Assembly: GCA_047517625.1 (NCBI GenBank) | Contig: JAKZSO010000209.1 | Coordinates: 1-7,079, forward strand | Length of the DNA stretch: 7,079 bases | Direction: 5' to 3' | DNA from: JABHVE01 sp047517625 | GTDB taxonomy: Bacteria; Pseudomonadota; Alphaproteobacteria; UBA2966; CAIVPW01 | Part shown: positions 1 through 6,912 of the stretch, piece after piece | How positions within the stretch are numbered: the first letter of the stretch is position 1 | Layout of the letters: each line of letters starts with the position of its first letter | Notes under the pieces: model-generated | The model's input: only the letters and a program-made list of their open reading frames with translations | What the model was told of the DNA's origin: nothing | Database searches by the model: none | Program-made: the position numbers and the translations under genes

Positions 1-1215
1 AGACAGCCCCATATTTCCGGATCGGCCATGGGCGATGGCCAGTTGCCGCCAGGCGCCGGCATTGTCGGGCTCGATGGTGGTGACCACACCAAGATGCCGG
101 ATTGCATCGGCCATCAATTCCAGGGACTCTGTCGCGATCATGGCCGATGCCAGGCCCAAATGCAGAAGCGGTTGGTCCGGCGCCAATCCCACCGCCCTGG
201 CGTAAGGTGCCAAGGACTCCGCCACCCAGCCCCGCTCCATCAGCACTTGGCCCATGAGTTCGTGGAAATAGGGGTCGTCCGGCGCGCGCTCCAGCAATGC
301 CGCGATTTCAGCCAAGGCGTCGTCCAGGCGTCCGGCCCGGTGAAACGCCACGGCCCGGGCATACCGCGCGGGGACGCTGGAATCGGTCATGGGGTAGCGG
401 GCAAGGATGCGATCGGGGGGCTGCAAAAATCCCGCCAGCTTCGCCTGCATGCGTTCGAAATCGGCGACGGAGACCAACGGCGGCCGGTTAGGCCCCGGCT
501 CAGCCAAGGCGATGCGGGTCCGCAACGCCGCGATGCGATCCGGGAACAGCGGGTGGCTGCGGGTGTAGGGGTCGCCGCGGTTTTCAAAAAGACCGTCCCC
601 CCGGGCGATGATTTGAAGGAATTCCACCAAACCAATCGTCGGCTGGCCGACCGCGGTCATCAACTCGAAGGCAGCCTGGTCGGCGGCGGATTCCTGAGCC
701 CGGGAGTATTGCAAGTATCCGCGCTCGGCAATTTGCTGGCCACCCAACACCACCGCCGCGCCAGCATCTCCCGGAACCCCGCCGGCCACCGCCGCCACCC
801 CCAACAGAAACGCCAGGATGGTTTGCACGTTGGCGATCTTCAATGCCTCTTGGGTCCGGGCCAAATGGCCACCGGCCAGGTGCCCGGTTTCGTGCGCGAT
901 CACCCCCATGATTTGGTTTTCGGTCTCCGCCGCCAACAACAAACCGGTGTTGAGGAATACTTTTTGGCCGCCGGCGACAAAGGCGTTGATGGTGGGATCG
1001 TTAATCAGGTGGATTTCGACGTCGCCCGGGGTTAGGCCCGCCGCCGCGAAAAGTGGCGTGGCCCAGGCCCTGCTGATATGTTCGATCTCCGCGTCGCGGA
1101 TCAGCCCCTGGCCATGGGCAGCCTGAGTCGCCTGGGCCAAGGCCATTCCGGCGGCAAGGGTGGCGCACATAACTCTAAGAGCGCCTAGAGCATTATTTGC
1201 GATGCGATTTCTCAA
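1..1215 (-). CDS. M48 family zinc metalloprotease with TPR repeats (BepA/YfgC-like), C-terminus cut by window edge
   Basis: Probable periplasmic metalloprotease of the BepA group, which in E. coli helps assemble or degrade outer-membrane beta-barrel proteins. With a TTG start at 1215, 405 residues are visible and no stop is reached by base 1. Seen: an N-terminal stretch resembling a Sec signal peptide (basic RNR, then a hydrophobic run ending ALAQA near residue 29); the zinc motif HETGH at 108-112; a hydrophobic segment at about 130-159; the third zinc ligand in ESAAD (E175); and TPR-like helical repeats from about 285 to 395. This order is typical of the family. The start is uncertain: ATG at 1170 leaves a signal peptide too short and without positive charge, and GTG at 1236 is also possible. 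None has a good ribosome binding site. The frame is closed by a stop at 1264-1266. It is divergent from the lipoprotein gene. Compared with BepA (about 490 residues), perhaps 70-80 residues lie outside. Family is secure; exact substrate is not known. Confidence 0.92.
   Translation of the reverse strand, partial: MRNRIANNALGALRVMCATLAAGMALAQATQAAHGQGLIRDAEIEHISRAWATPLFAAAGLTPGDVEIHLINDPTINAFVAGGQKVFLNTGLLLAAETENQIMGVIAHETGHLAGGHLARTQEALKIANVQTILAFLLGVAAVAGGVPGDAGAAVVLGGQQIAERGYLQYSRAQESAADQAAFELMTAVGQPTIGLVEFLQIIARGDGLFENRGDPYTRSHPLFPDRIAALRTRIALAEPGPNRPPLVSVADFERMQAKLAGFLQPPDRILARYPMTDSSVPARYARAVAFHRAGRLDDALAEIAALLERAPDDPYFHELMGQVLMERGWVAESLAPYARAVGLAPDQPLLHLGLASAMIATESLELMADAIRHLGVVTTIEPDNAGAWRQLAIAHGRSGNMGLS
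1173..1190. promoter_or_regulatory. Imperfect palindrome between divergent genes, possible operator
   Basis: The 18-base sequence CTCTAAGAGCGCCTAGAG is an imperfect inverted repeat: 7 of 9 positions of one half match the reverse complement of the other. Its left part CTCT-A-AGAG is itself symmetrical. It lies 11 bases upstream of the ATG at 1202 of the plus-strand gene. It also lies just upstream of, or within, the start of the divergent protease, depending on the true start. A shared regulator site is possible, but chance is not excluded. I see no convincing -35/-10 pair nearby. Confidence 0.25.
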
Positions 1216-2812
1216 AACTGATTTGCCCGATCCCACGGACCCTAAGAACCGCCAACCGTTCCGTCAATCGGCGGTAATTGGATCGTTGGCATTTGTCGTC
1301 GCGTCCTGCGCGGTCCCCGAAACACCAATCGAGGTTAACCCTTCCAACTTCATCCCCGGCTATTTGGAGGGCGTTGCTTCAGATGAACCAAGGGCCAGCG
1401 CCGTCGCCTTCGAGATCTTGAAATCCGGCGGCACCGCGGCAGATGCGGCGGTGGCCTTGGCCTTCACATTGGCGGTGACCCACCCGTCCGCCGCGGGTTT
1501 GGGCGGCGGCGGCGCCTGTCTTGTGTACAGCGGCCACGACCACACGATCGAAAGTCTGGATTTCTTGCCCAGAACGGCTGGGCCAGGGGCACCGTGGCGG
1601 TGCCCGGAAACGGCCGTCGGCCTGGACCAATTGCACCGCCGCTACGGCGTGGTGGATTGGGGGGTGCTGGTTCTGCAAGCGGAAGGGTTGGCCCGCCGCG
1701 GGACTCCGATTTCGCGTTCGCTGGCGGCGGCGGCCCAGGCCGAAGCACCGATGTTGAGAACCGACCCGGTCATGGCCGAGCGGTTTCTGGACGGCAACGG
1801 CCAGGGCGTGGCCCAGGACGGCGTGATCACTCAGGTCGAATTGGCCACGGTGTTGGCGCAGATCAGAATTCGCGGGGCGGGGGATTTTTATTCCGGCCAG
1901 TCGGCGGCCACCTTCCTGGATGGCGTGGCCGACGCGGGAGGCGCGTTAAGCCAATCCGACTTGCGCGCCTACGCCGCCGTGTGGAGCGACACATTGTTTT
2001 TGGACATGGCGGGGATGCGGGTTTACGTCGCGCTCGGCGCCCCCGGCGGCGGTGTGGTCGCCGGTCAATTGTGGGCCATGTTGGCCGCCGATCCGCGCTT
2101 CACCAGCGGCGATGAGGCAACCCGAGCGCATCTGTTCGCCGAGGCCTCGGCCCGGGCCTATGGCGACCGTGGCAATGCCGCCGCCAATCCATTCGCCGTG
2201 TTCCGGGCCCAGATCCTGATGTCCGACGTCACCCTTGCCCGCCACACGCCGTTCTCGGGCGGCGCCGGCGCGCCAAAAGTCACCGCCGACGATGCCGGGG
2301 CCACCGGGTTCGTGGTGATGGACGGCGAGGGCTCGGTGGTGGCGTGTACCCTGACCATGGGTAAGGCGTTCGGCATCGGCCGCACCGCCCGGCCCACCGG
2401 CGTGATTTTGTCGCCGGCGCCGGATGATGTGGCCACCAATGCCTTCGTTGCCCCGGTGCTGGTCTTCGCCGCGGGCGACACCGCCGTTTCCTTGGCCGCC
2501 GCCGGAGGACCCCTGGGCCCGGCAGCCATCGCCGCACTTTTGTTACAGGGGCCAACCGCCGGCTTGGCGATCAATTTGGCGCCACCGCGACTGGTCCATC
2601 CCGGGCTCCCCGACCAAGTCCTGGTGGAGGCGCAAATCTCGGGCGTCCAGCGCCAAGGCCTGACGGACCGTGGCCATGCGTTGCGCGAATTCACCAGCCT
2701 GGGGGCGGTGAATGCGCTGGCGTGCATCCCGCCGGCGAACAACCGCCCGCGCCAATGTGCCTTTGTCAGTGACCCGCGCGCCGGTGGCTTGGCGGTGTCG
2801 GCCCGGCAATGA
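1202..2812 (+). CDS. Gamma-glutamyltransferase-fold lipoprotein, catalytic residues apparently lost
   Basis: A 536-residue protein of the gamma-glutamyltransferase (Ntn-hydrolase) family. Recognisable family blocks are the DAAVA helix and GLGGGG glycine run (about 81-104), DFLPR (120-124), a VVMDGEG strand (371-377), FGIGR (390-394) and the later GG pair (435-436). Aligned without gaps to the E. coli enzyme as I recall it, the nucleophile Thr391 is Ala367, Asn411 is Gly387, and Ser462-Ser463 are Ala414-Phe415. The loop before those serines is much shorter. The Asp pair at 408-409 is kept. Autocleavage and transferase activity are therefore unlikely, although Thr368 sits one residue away. Residues 33-36 (VASC) form a lipobox after a hydrophobic run, so the protein is probably a lipoprotein, although the segment before the hydrophobic run (22 residues, three aspartates) is unusual. 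Residues 129-137 look frame-shifted (see findings). ATG 1202 is chosen over GTG 1160 because the latter adds 14 residues before the signal and overlaps the protease. Ribosome binding site is weak. First gene of a pair with the aminotransferase. Confidence 0.85.
   Translation: MRFLKTDLPDPTDPKNRQPFRQSAVIGSLAFVVASCAVPETPIEVNPSNFIPGYLEGVASDEPRASAVAFEILKSGGTAADAAVALAFTLAVTHPSAAGLGGGGACLVYSGHDHTIESLDFLPRTAGPGAPWRCPETAVGLDQLHRRYGVVDWGVLVLQAEGLARRGTPISRSLAAAAQAEAPMLRTDPVMAERFLDGNGQGVAQDGVITQVELATVLAQIRIRGAGDFYSGQSAATFLDGVADAGGALSQSDLRAYAAVWSDTLFLDMAGMRVYVALGAPGGGVVAGQLWAMLAADPRFTSGDEATRAHLFAEASARAYGDRGNAAANPFAVFRAQILMSDVTLARHTPFSGGAGAPKVTADDAGATGFVVMDGEGSVVACTLTMGKAFGIGRTARPTGVILSPAPDDVATNAFVAPVLVFAAGDTAVSLAAAGGPLGPAAIAALLLQGPTAGLAINLAPPRLVHPGLPDQVLVEAQISGVQRQGLTDRGHALREFTSLGAVNALACIPPANNRPRQCAFVSDPRAGGLAVSARQ
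2809..2812 (+). promoter_or_regulatory. ATGA start/stop overlap, translational coupling
   Basis: The aminotransferase ATG (2809-2811) overlaps the TGA stop (2810-2812) of the preceding gene. There is no strong Shine-Dalgarno sequence before it, so translation by ribosomes that terminate on the upstream gene is likely. This supports a single transcript for both genes. Confidence 0.8.
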
Positions 2813-3981
2813 CCCCGAAGTTGGGAAGGGTGGGCGGTCGCGGTCAACACATCGCGCCGTTCTACGTGATGGAGGTCATGAAGGCTGCCGCCGAGCGCGA
2901 GGCCAACGGTGACGATGTCATGCACATGGAAGTGGGGGAGCCCGGCACCGGCGCTCCCGCCGCCGCGGTCGCCGCCGCCCACGCGGCGCTCCATGACAAC
3001 GTCCACCTTGGCTACTCCGATGCCCTTGGCATTCCGCCGCTTAGGGCGCGCGTCGCCCGCCACTACCAAGACACCTATGGCGTGGACGTCGACCCCGGGC
3101 GGATCGTGGTGACCACCGGATCATCCGCCGGGTTCGTGCTCGCGTTCTTGGCTGCGTTTGATGATGGCGCGAAAATCGGCGCGGCGGAGCCCGGCTACCC
3201 CGCCTATCGCAACACCGCCAGCGCCTTGGGCTTCAACCCGGTGGCCATCGCCGTCGGCTCCGAGACCCGGTTTCAGCCGTCCACCACCATGCTGGCCGCG
3301 GGACCCGCTATGGATGGCTTGGTCATCGCCAGCCCCGCCAATCCCACCGGCACAATGCTCGACCGGCCAGCGTTGCGAGCCATTGTCGACTGGGCCGCGG
3401 CCAACGATGTGCGGATCATTTCAGACGAAATCTATCACGGCATCACGTTCGGGGCTGGGGCGGTGACCGTCGCGTCCCTTTCCGATGACGCCTTTATCAT
3501 CAACAGCTTTTCCAAATATTTTTCCATGACCGGCTGGCGCATCGGCTGGATGGTGGTGCCATCCCACCTAGTTTCCGCCGTCGAGCGCATCGCCCAAAAC
3601 CTGTACATCTCGGCGCCCGCGTTGTCCCAATACGCCGCCCTGGCGGCGTTTGATGCGACGCAAGAGCTGGAAGCAAACGTCGCCGCCTATGCCCGCAATC
3701 GCGACCTGCTGCTGGAGGAACTGCCCAAGGCCGGATTCGATAATTTGGCCCCGGTGGATGGCGCCTTTTACATGTTTGCCGACGTTAGCCGGTTGACCGA
3801 CGATTCCCAGCAGTTCTGCCGCCAGATGTTAGTCGAAGCCGGCGTCGCCACCACGCCGGGAATCGATTTCGATCCGGCGCGGGGCAAGCAGTTCATTCGG
3901 TTTTCGATCGCCGGCACGTTCGCCACTATGCAAGAAGCCGCCCGGCGGCTCATAAAGTGGAGTGCGGATCGTGGTTCCTAA
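2809..3981 (+). CDS. PLP-dependent class I/II aminotransferase (aspartate aminotransferase fold)
   Basis: A 390-residue fold-type I aminotransferase, expected to move an amino group between an amino acid and a 2-oxo acid in the cytoplasm. Seen: an N-terminal EVGEPG substrate-loop motif (41-46); a TTGSSAGF cofactor-phosphate loop (102-109); ASPANPTG with Asn178; SDEIYH with Asp206 and Tyr209, which hold the pyridine ring; SFSKYFSMTGWRIGW with Lys236 as the Schiff-base lysine and Arg244 binding phosphate; and Arg364 in FIRFS for the substrate alpha-carboxylate. All key residues are present and the length is normal for the family, so the enzyme should be active. The sequence does not settle the substrate; members close to it are annotated as aspartate, alanine or aromatic aminotransferases. 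It is coupled to the gamma-glutamyltransferase-like gene by a 4-base overlap and converges on rne. Confidence 0.95.
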   Translation: MTPKLGRVGGRGQHIAPFYVMEVMKAAAEREANGDDVMHMEVGEPGTGAPAAAVAAAHAALHDNVHLGYSDALGIPPLRARVARHYQDTYGVDVDPGRIVVTTGSSAGFVLAFLAAFDDGAKIGAAEPGYPAYRNTASALGFNPVAIAVGSETRFQPSTTMLAAGPAMDGLVIASPANPTGTMLDRPALRAIVDWAAANDVRIISDEIYHGITFGAGAVTVASLSDDAFIINSFSKYFSMTGWRIGWMVVPSHLVSAVERIAQNLYISAPALSQYAALAAFDATQELEANVAAYARNRDLLLEELPKAGFDNLAPVDGAFYMFADVSRLTDDSQQFCRQMLVEAGVATTPGIDFDPARGKQFIRFSIAGTFATMQEAARRLIKWSADRGS

Positions 3982-3989
3982 GTGCAAAT

Positions 3990-4008
3990 CGCGCCCGCCG
4001 AGGGCGCG
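3990..4008. terminator. GC-rich hairpin between convergent genes, candidate bidirectional terminator
   Basis: A perfect 7-base-pair stem, CGCGCCC and GGGCGCG, with the 5-base loop GCCGA. It starts 8 bases after the aminotransferase stop, and on the other strand 27 bases after the rne stop. On the plus strand no T-run follows; on the minus strand only ATTT follows. It is a plausible transcript-end stem for both genes, but not a classical intrinsic terminator. Confidence 0.45.
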
Positions 4009-4035
4009 TGAATCTGAACGACAAAGAAAAAGCCG

Positions 4036-6609
4036 CTAACTACGCGCTCTCCACCATCCTTTCTTCGCTGGCTTTTTGGCTTTCACTGCTTCTTCGATTT
4101 TTCCGGCGGCGACGACTAGCACCTCTGGCGCCTTTGCAGACACCTTTTCTTCACTAGCTGCGTCGCCGGCCTTGTCCTCATTCGGCGCCTCCCCGGCGAT
4201 TTCTTTCGGTGCGGTCGCTTGGCGGCGTCGCGGGCGACGGCGTTTCAGTTTCGCAGGTTCGTCAGCGGGCGTTTCTGAGGCATCTGATGTGGGTTCGGGT
4301 GACGCCGCCCCAGCCTCCGCCTCGGGCTTCGCCGCTCTGGTGGCTTTGGCCCGAGGTTTGCGGGTGCGCGGGCGGCGGCGTTTGGGCTTTGGTGCCTCTT
4401 CCGTTTTAGCCGGGGTGGGCTCGGTGGCGGCTTCAGACGGCTCCGGGTCGTTCGTTTTTTCCGAAGCCTTGTCTGCGGTTTTGGCATCGGACTTCTCAAG
4501 CGGGGCTTCGCCAAACGTTGCGGCTTCGCCGTGAGCCGGCCCGGCGCCTTGCGCCGTCACTGCTTCGATCTCCGAGGGTTCTTCCTTTCGCCGCATGCGC
4601 CTGCCGCCGCGCTTGCCGCGCCGGCGCCGCGTCGATGGCTTGGCTGTGTCGTCGCCCTCACTGGCTTCCGTACCCGGCGACCCTGCGGCCTGCGCCGATG
4701 CGTCCGCGACTTCAGGTTCGGCGCTGGCAGCTTTGCGGCGGCGGGCGGCGGGTTTTGTTTTCTCGGCCGGTGCCTCGGCGCCCTCCAGGTCCTGACGCTC
4801 GATACGAAGGTGCGGGGTTACCAAGTCCGCGTCAGGCACGATGGTCAGCACCAGGCCAAAACGGATTTCCAAATCGGTCAGCGCCAGGCGTTTCTTGTTC
4901 AGCAGATAAGTCGCGACTTTCGTTGGCAGCGCCGCGGTGACCGCCGCTGGACCGCGAACGCCCTCGTTTTCAATGGCGCGAAGGGCGTGCAGCGCGGCGG
5001 ACTCCGTCGATCGCACCAGGCCGGTGCCGGCGCAGGTTGGGCAAATGTCGGTGCTGGTTTCCAACAGGCTGGGGCGCATGCGCTGGCGCGACAGCTCCAT
5101 CAGACCAAAGGTCGAAATACGGCCGACCTGAATCCGCGCCCGGTCCATCTTCAGGGCGTCCTTCAGGCGGCGTTCCACCGCGCGATTGTTTCGCGACTGA
5201 TCCATGTCGATGTAATCGATGACAATCAGCCCGGCCAGGTCGCGCAACGAAAGCTGCTTGGCGATTTCTTCGGACGCTTCCAAGTTGGTTTTCAGCGCCG
5301 TCGCTTCGATGCTGCGCTCTCGCGTTGCCCGCCCGGAATTGACGTCGATCGCCACCAACGCTTCGGTGGGGTTGATGACGATGGACCCGCCGGACTTCAA
5401 AGTCACTTGGGGCATGTGCATCTTGTCGAGCTGTTCCTCGATTTGGTGGCGCCGGAACAATGGCACCCGGTCGGTGTATTGCTTGACCCGCTTGGCGTGG
5501 CTGGGCACCAACATTTTCATGACGGCCTTGGCCGCCTTGTAGGCCACCTCCCCCTCCACCAGGACTTCGGGAATGTCGTTGGAGTACAAATCCCGGATCG
5601 CCCGTTTGATCAGGTTGGCGTCTTCATAGACCAGGGTTGGGGCCGTGGATTTCAACGTCAGCTCGCGGACGCTTTCCCACAGGCGCATCAGGTATTGGTA
5701 GTCGTTGCGAATGTCGGTTTTCGTTCGGCTTTGGCCGGCGGTGCGCACAATCAAACCCATGCCGTCCGGGACGCTCAGGGATTCGATGATGGTGCGCAAT
5801 TTCTTGCGGTCAGCGGCGGCGCTGATTTTGCGGCTTACGCCGCCGCCCCGCGCGGTGTTTGGCATCAACACGCAATAGCGCCCGGCGAGCGAAAGATAAG
5901 TCGTCAGGGCCGCGCCTTTGCTGCCGCGTTCTTCCTTGACCACTTGGACCAACAGAACTTGGCGGCGCTTGATGACTTCTTGGATCTTGTACCGCCGCGA
6001 ACTGGTTCTGCGCGGTGGCGCGGAATCAATATCGTCGCCGCCTACCGACTCTGCCGGAGCAGGTTCGTCTTCACCATCAGCGCCGTTTTCGTCCTCGGAG
6101 CCTTCGCCATCTTCCTCCCCAGCACCAGATTCTTCGGCAGAGTCGTCGCCAGAGTTCGTGGCCGGTTCGTCCTCGGACGCGTCGTCTGCGGAGCCGTCGG
6201 CTTCTCCATCATTGTTGTCGCCGCCGCTCGCGCCCTCGTCCTCCTCGTCGCCCTCGTCCGGCTCCGGAGCGTCCTTGGCCCTGGCCAGGGCTTCTTCTTC
6301 CGCCCGGCCGTGCGCCGCCTCTTCCGCCGCTTGCTCACGCAGCAGGGCGGCGCGGTCTTCGACCGGGATCTGATAATAATCGGGATGGATATCGCCAAAC
6401 GCCAGAAAGCCGTGACGATTCCCGCCAAAGTCCACGAATGCCGCCTGCAACGAGGGTTCAACCCGCATGACCTTGGCCAGGTAGATGTTACCTTTGAACT
6501 GTTTTCTGGCGGAGGATTCAACGTCGAACGCATTCAAATGCGTTCCGTCAATAACGACCACCCGGGTTTCTTCGGGGTGGGCGGCATCGACAAGCAACCG
6601 CTTTACCAT
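4036..6609 (-). CDS. rne: Ribonuclease E (Rne/Rng family), degradosome scaffold
   Basis: Endoribonuclease that cuts single-stranded AU-rich RNA, matures rRNA and tRNA precursors and scaffolds the RNA degradosome. It has 857 residues. Order: N-terminal RNase H-like part (1-35); S1 RNA-binding domain (about 36-105 and 205-255) split by an acidic low-complexity insertion (about 105-198, runs of D, E, G, S); 5'-sensor and DNase I-like catalytic core with IDVNSG (Asp422) and YIDMD (Asp468), matching E. coli Asp303 and Asp346; zinc-link CPTC (Cys523, Cys526); small domain to about 600; then a disordered scaffold with three arginine-rich tracts (about 660-675, 741-755, 788-797). It ends in KKGWWRARS, like the GWW motif that binds PNPase in Caulobacter. 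Start at 6609 (MVKRLL) matches the family N-terminus; an in-frame ATG at 6699 would add 30 unlikely residues. Convergent with the aminotransferase. Autoregulation through the 5' leader is known for E. coli rne. Confidence 0.98.
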   Translation of the reverse strand: MVKRLLVDAAHPEETRVVVIDGTHLNAFDVESSARKQFKGNIYLAKVMRVEPSLQAAFVDFGGNRHGFLAFGDIHPDYYQIPVEDRAALLREQAAEEAAHGRAEEEALARAKDAPEPDEGDEEDEGASGGDNNDGEADGSADDASEDEPATNSGDDSAEESGAGEEDGEGSEDENGADGEDEPAPAESVGGDDIDSAPPRRTSSRRYKIQEVIKRRQVLLVQVVKEERGSKGAALTTYLSLAGRYCVLMPNTARGGGVSRKISAAADRKKLRTIIESLSVPDGMGLIVRTAGQSRTKTDIRNDYQYLMRLWESVRELTLKSTAPTLVYEDANLIKRAIRDLYSNDIPEVLVEGEVAYKAAKAVMKMLVPSHAKRVKQYTDRVPLFRRHQIEEQLDKMHMPQVTLKSGGSIVINPTEALVAIDVNSGRATRERSIEATALKTNLEASEEIAKQLSLRDLAGLIVIDYIDMDQSRNNRAVERRLKDALKMDRARIQVGRISTFGLMELSRQRMRPSLLETSTDICPTCAGTGLVRSTESAALHALRAIENEGVRGPAAVTAALPTKVATYLLNKKRLALTDLEIRFGLVLTIVPDADLVTPHLRIERQDLEGAEAPAEKTKPAARRRKAASAEPEVADASAQAAGSPGTEASEGDDTAKPSTRRRRGKRGGRRMRRKEEPSEIEAVTAQGAGPAHGEAATFGEAPLEKSDAKTADKASEKTNDPEPSEAATEPTPAKTEEAPKPKRRRPRTRKPRAKATRAAKPEAEAGAASPEPTSDASETPADEPAKLKRRRPRRRQATAPKEIAGEAPNEDKAGDAASEEKVSAKAPEVLVVAAGKIEEAVKAKKPAKKGWWRARS

Positions 6610-6618
6610 CGGAAGCTG

Positions 6619-6623
6619 TCTCC
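6619..6623 (-). promoter_or_regulatory. Ribosome binding site of rne
   Basis: On the minus strand GGAGA lies 9 bases before the ATG at 6609. It supports that start over the in-frame ATG at 6699. Confidence 0.65.
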
Positions 6624-6741
6624 ATGACGGGGGTCGCTCACGCGAACTTTGAGCGCGGGCCCGTCCTAGTCTATGCAAGGCCACGGCGCCACATTCCATC
6701 CCGGGTGCGAACCAGAGGGAATCGGAATTAGGCTGCCGGCA

Positions 6742-6754
6742 CCGGAACGTCCGG
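6742..6754. repeat. Short perfect inverted repeat in rne leader
   Basis: CCGGA, loop ACG, TCCGG: a 5-base-pair GC-rich stem with a 3-base loop. It would form a stable small hairpin in an rne leader transcript. Such short repeats are common in GC-rich DNA. Confidence 0.3.
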
Positions 6755-6850
6755 GCTGGCCTCGGGTTAAAAAAACTTCGCCTTGCTCTGACGACCAGGG
6801 CACGAAATCTGGAAACGTTACCGGTTGTGCCTAGGCCGCGGCGCCGTTCT

Positions 6851-6882
6851 GCAAGCTAATTTTCAATCCTTTATTGGCTTGC
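6851..6882. repeat. 10-bp inverted repeat upstream of rne
   Basis: GCAAGCTAAT and ATTGGCTTGC flank a 12-base AT-rich loop. In plus-strand RNA all ten positions pair, one as U-G. In minus-strand RNA that position becomes a C-A mismatch. It lies between the candidate rne promoter and the gene, so it would be in the rne leader. It could also act as DNA, as an operator. It is clearly more AT-rich than its surroundings. Confidence 0.5.
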
Positions 6883-6912
6883 GTCCACGGACCGCGAAGG
6901 TTCGCTGGGTTA

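Noticed and set aside
28..1035. A 335-codon open frame on the plus strand opposite the M48 protease
   Set aside because: Its codons are in exact register with those of the protease on the other strand. The protease has HETGH and ESAAD; the plus frame has no recognisable motif.
1160..1201. GTG start at 1160 for the lipoprotein gene
   Set aside because: It would put 14 more residues ahead of an already long signal region and deepen the overlap with the divergent protease.
2158..3069. A 303-codon minus-strand open frame across the lipoprotein/aminotransferase junction
   Set aside because: It overlaps two recognised genes on the opposite strand and its translation is low-complexity and unlike a folded protein.
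4531..6627. A 698-codon open frame on the plus strand opposite rne
   Set aside because: It is antisense to a full-length, clearly recognised RNase E, has no recognisable domains, and long antisense frames are expected in DNA this rich in GC.
6610..6699. An rne start at the ATG at 6699, adding 30 residues
   Set aside because: The extra residues do not resemble the conserved RNase E N-terminus, while MVKRLLVDA at 6609 does and has a GGAGA nine bases upstream.
6769..6790. U7 tract on the minus strand as an intrinsic terminator
   Set aside because: The bases just before it form no convincing GC-rich stem; the best pairing is a weak five-base stem.
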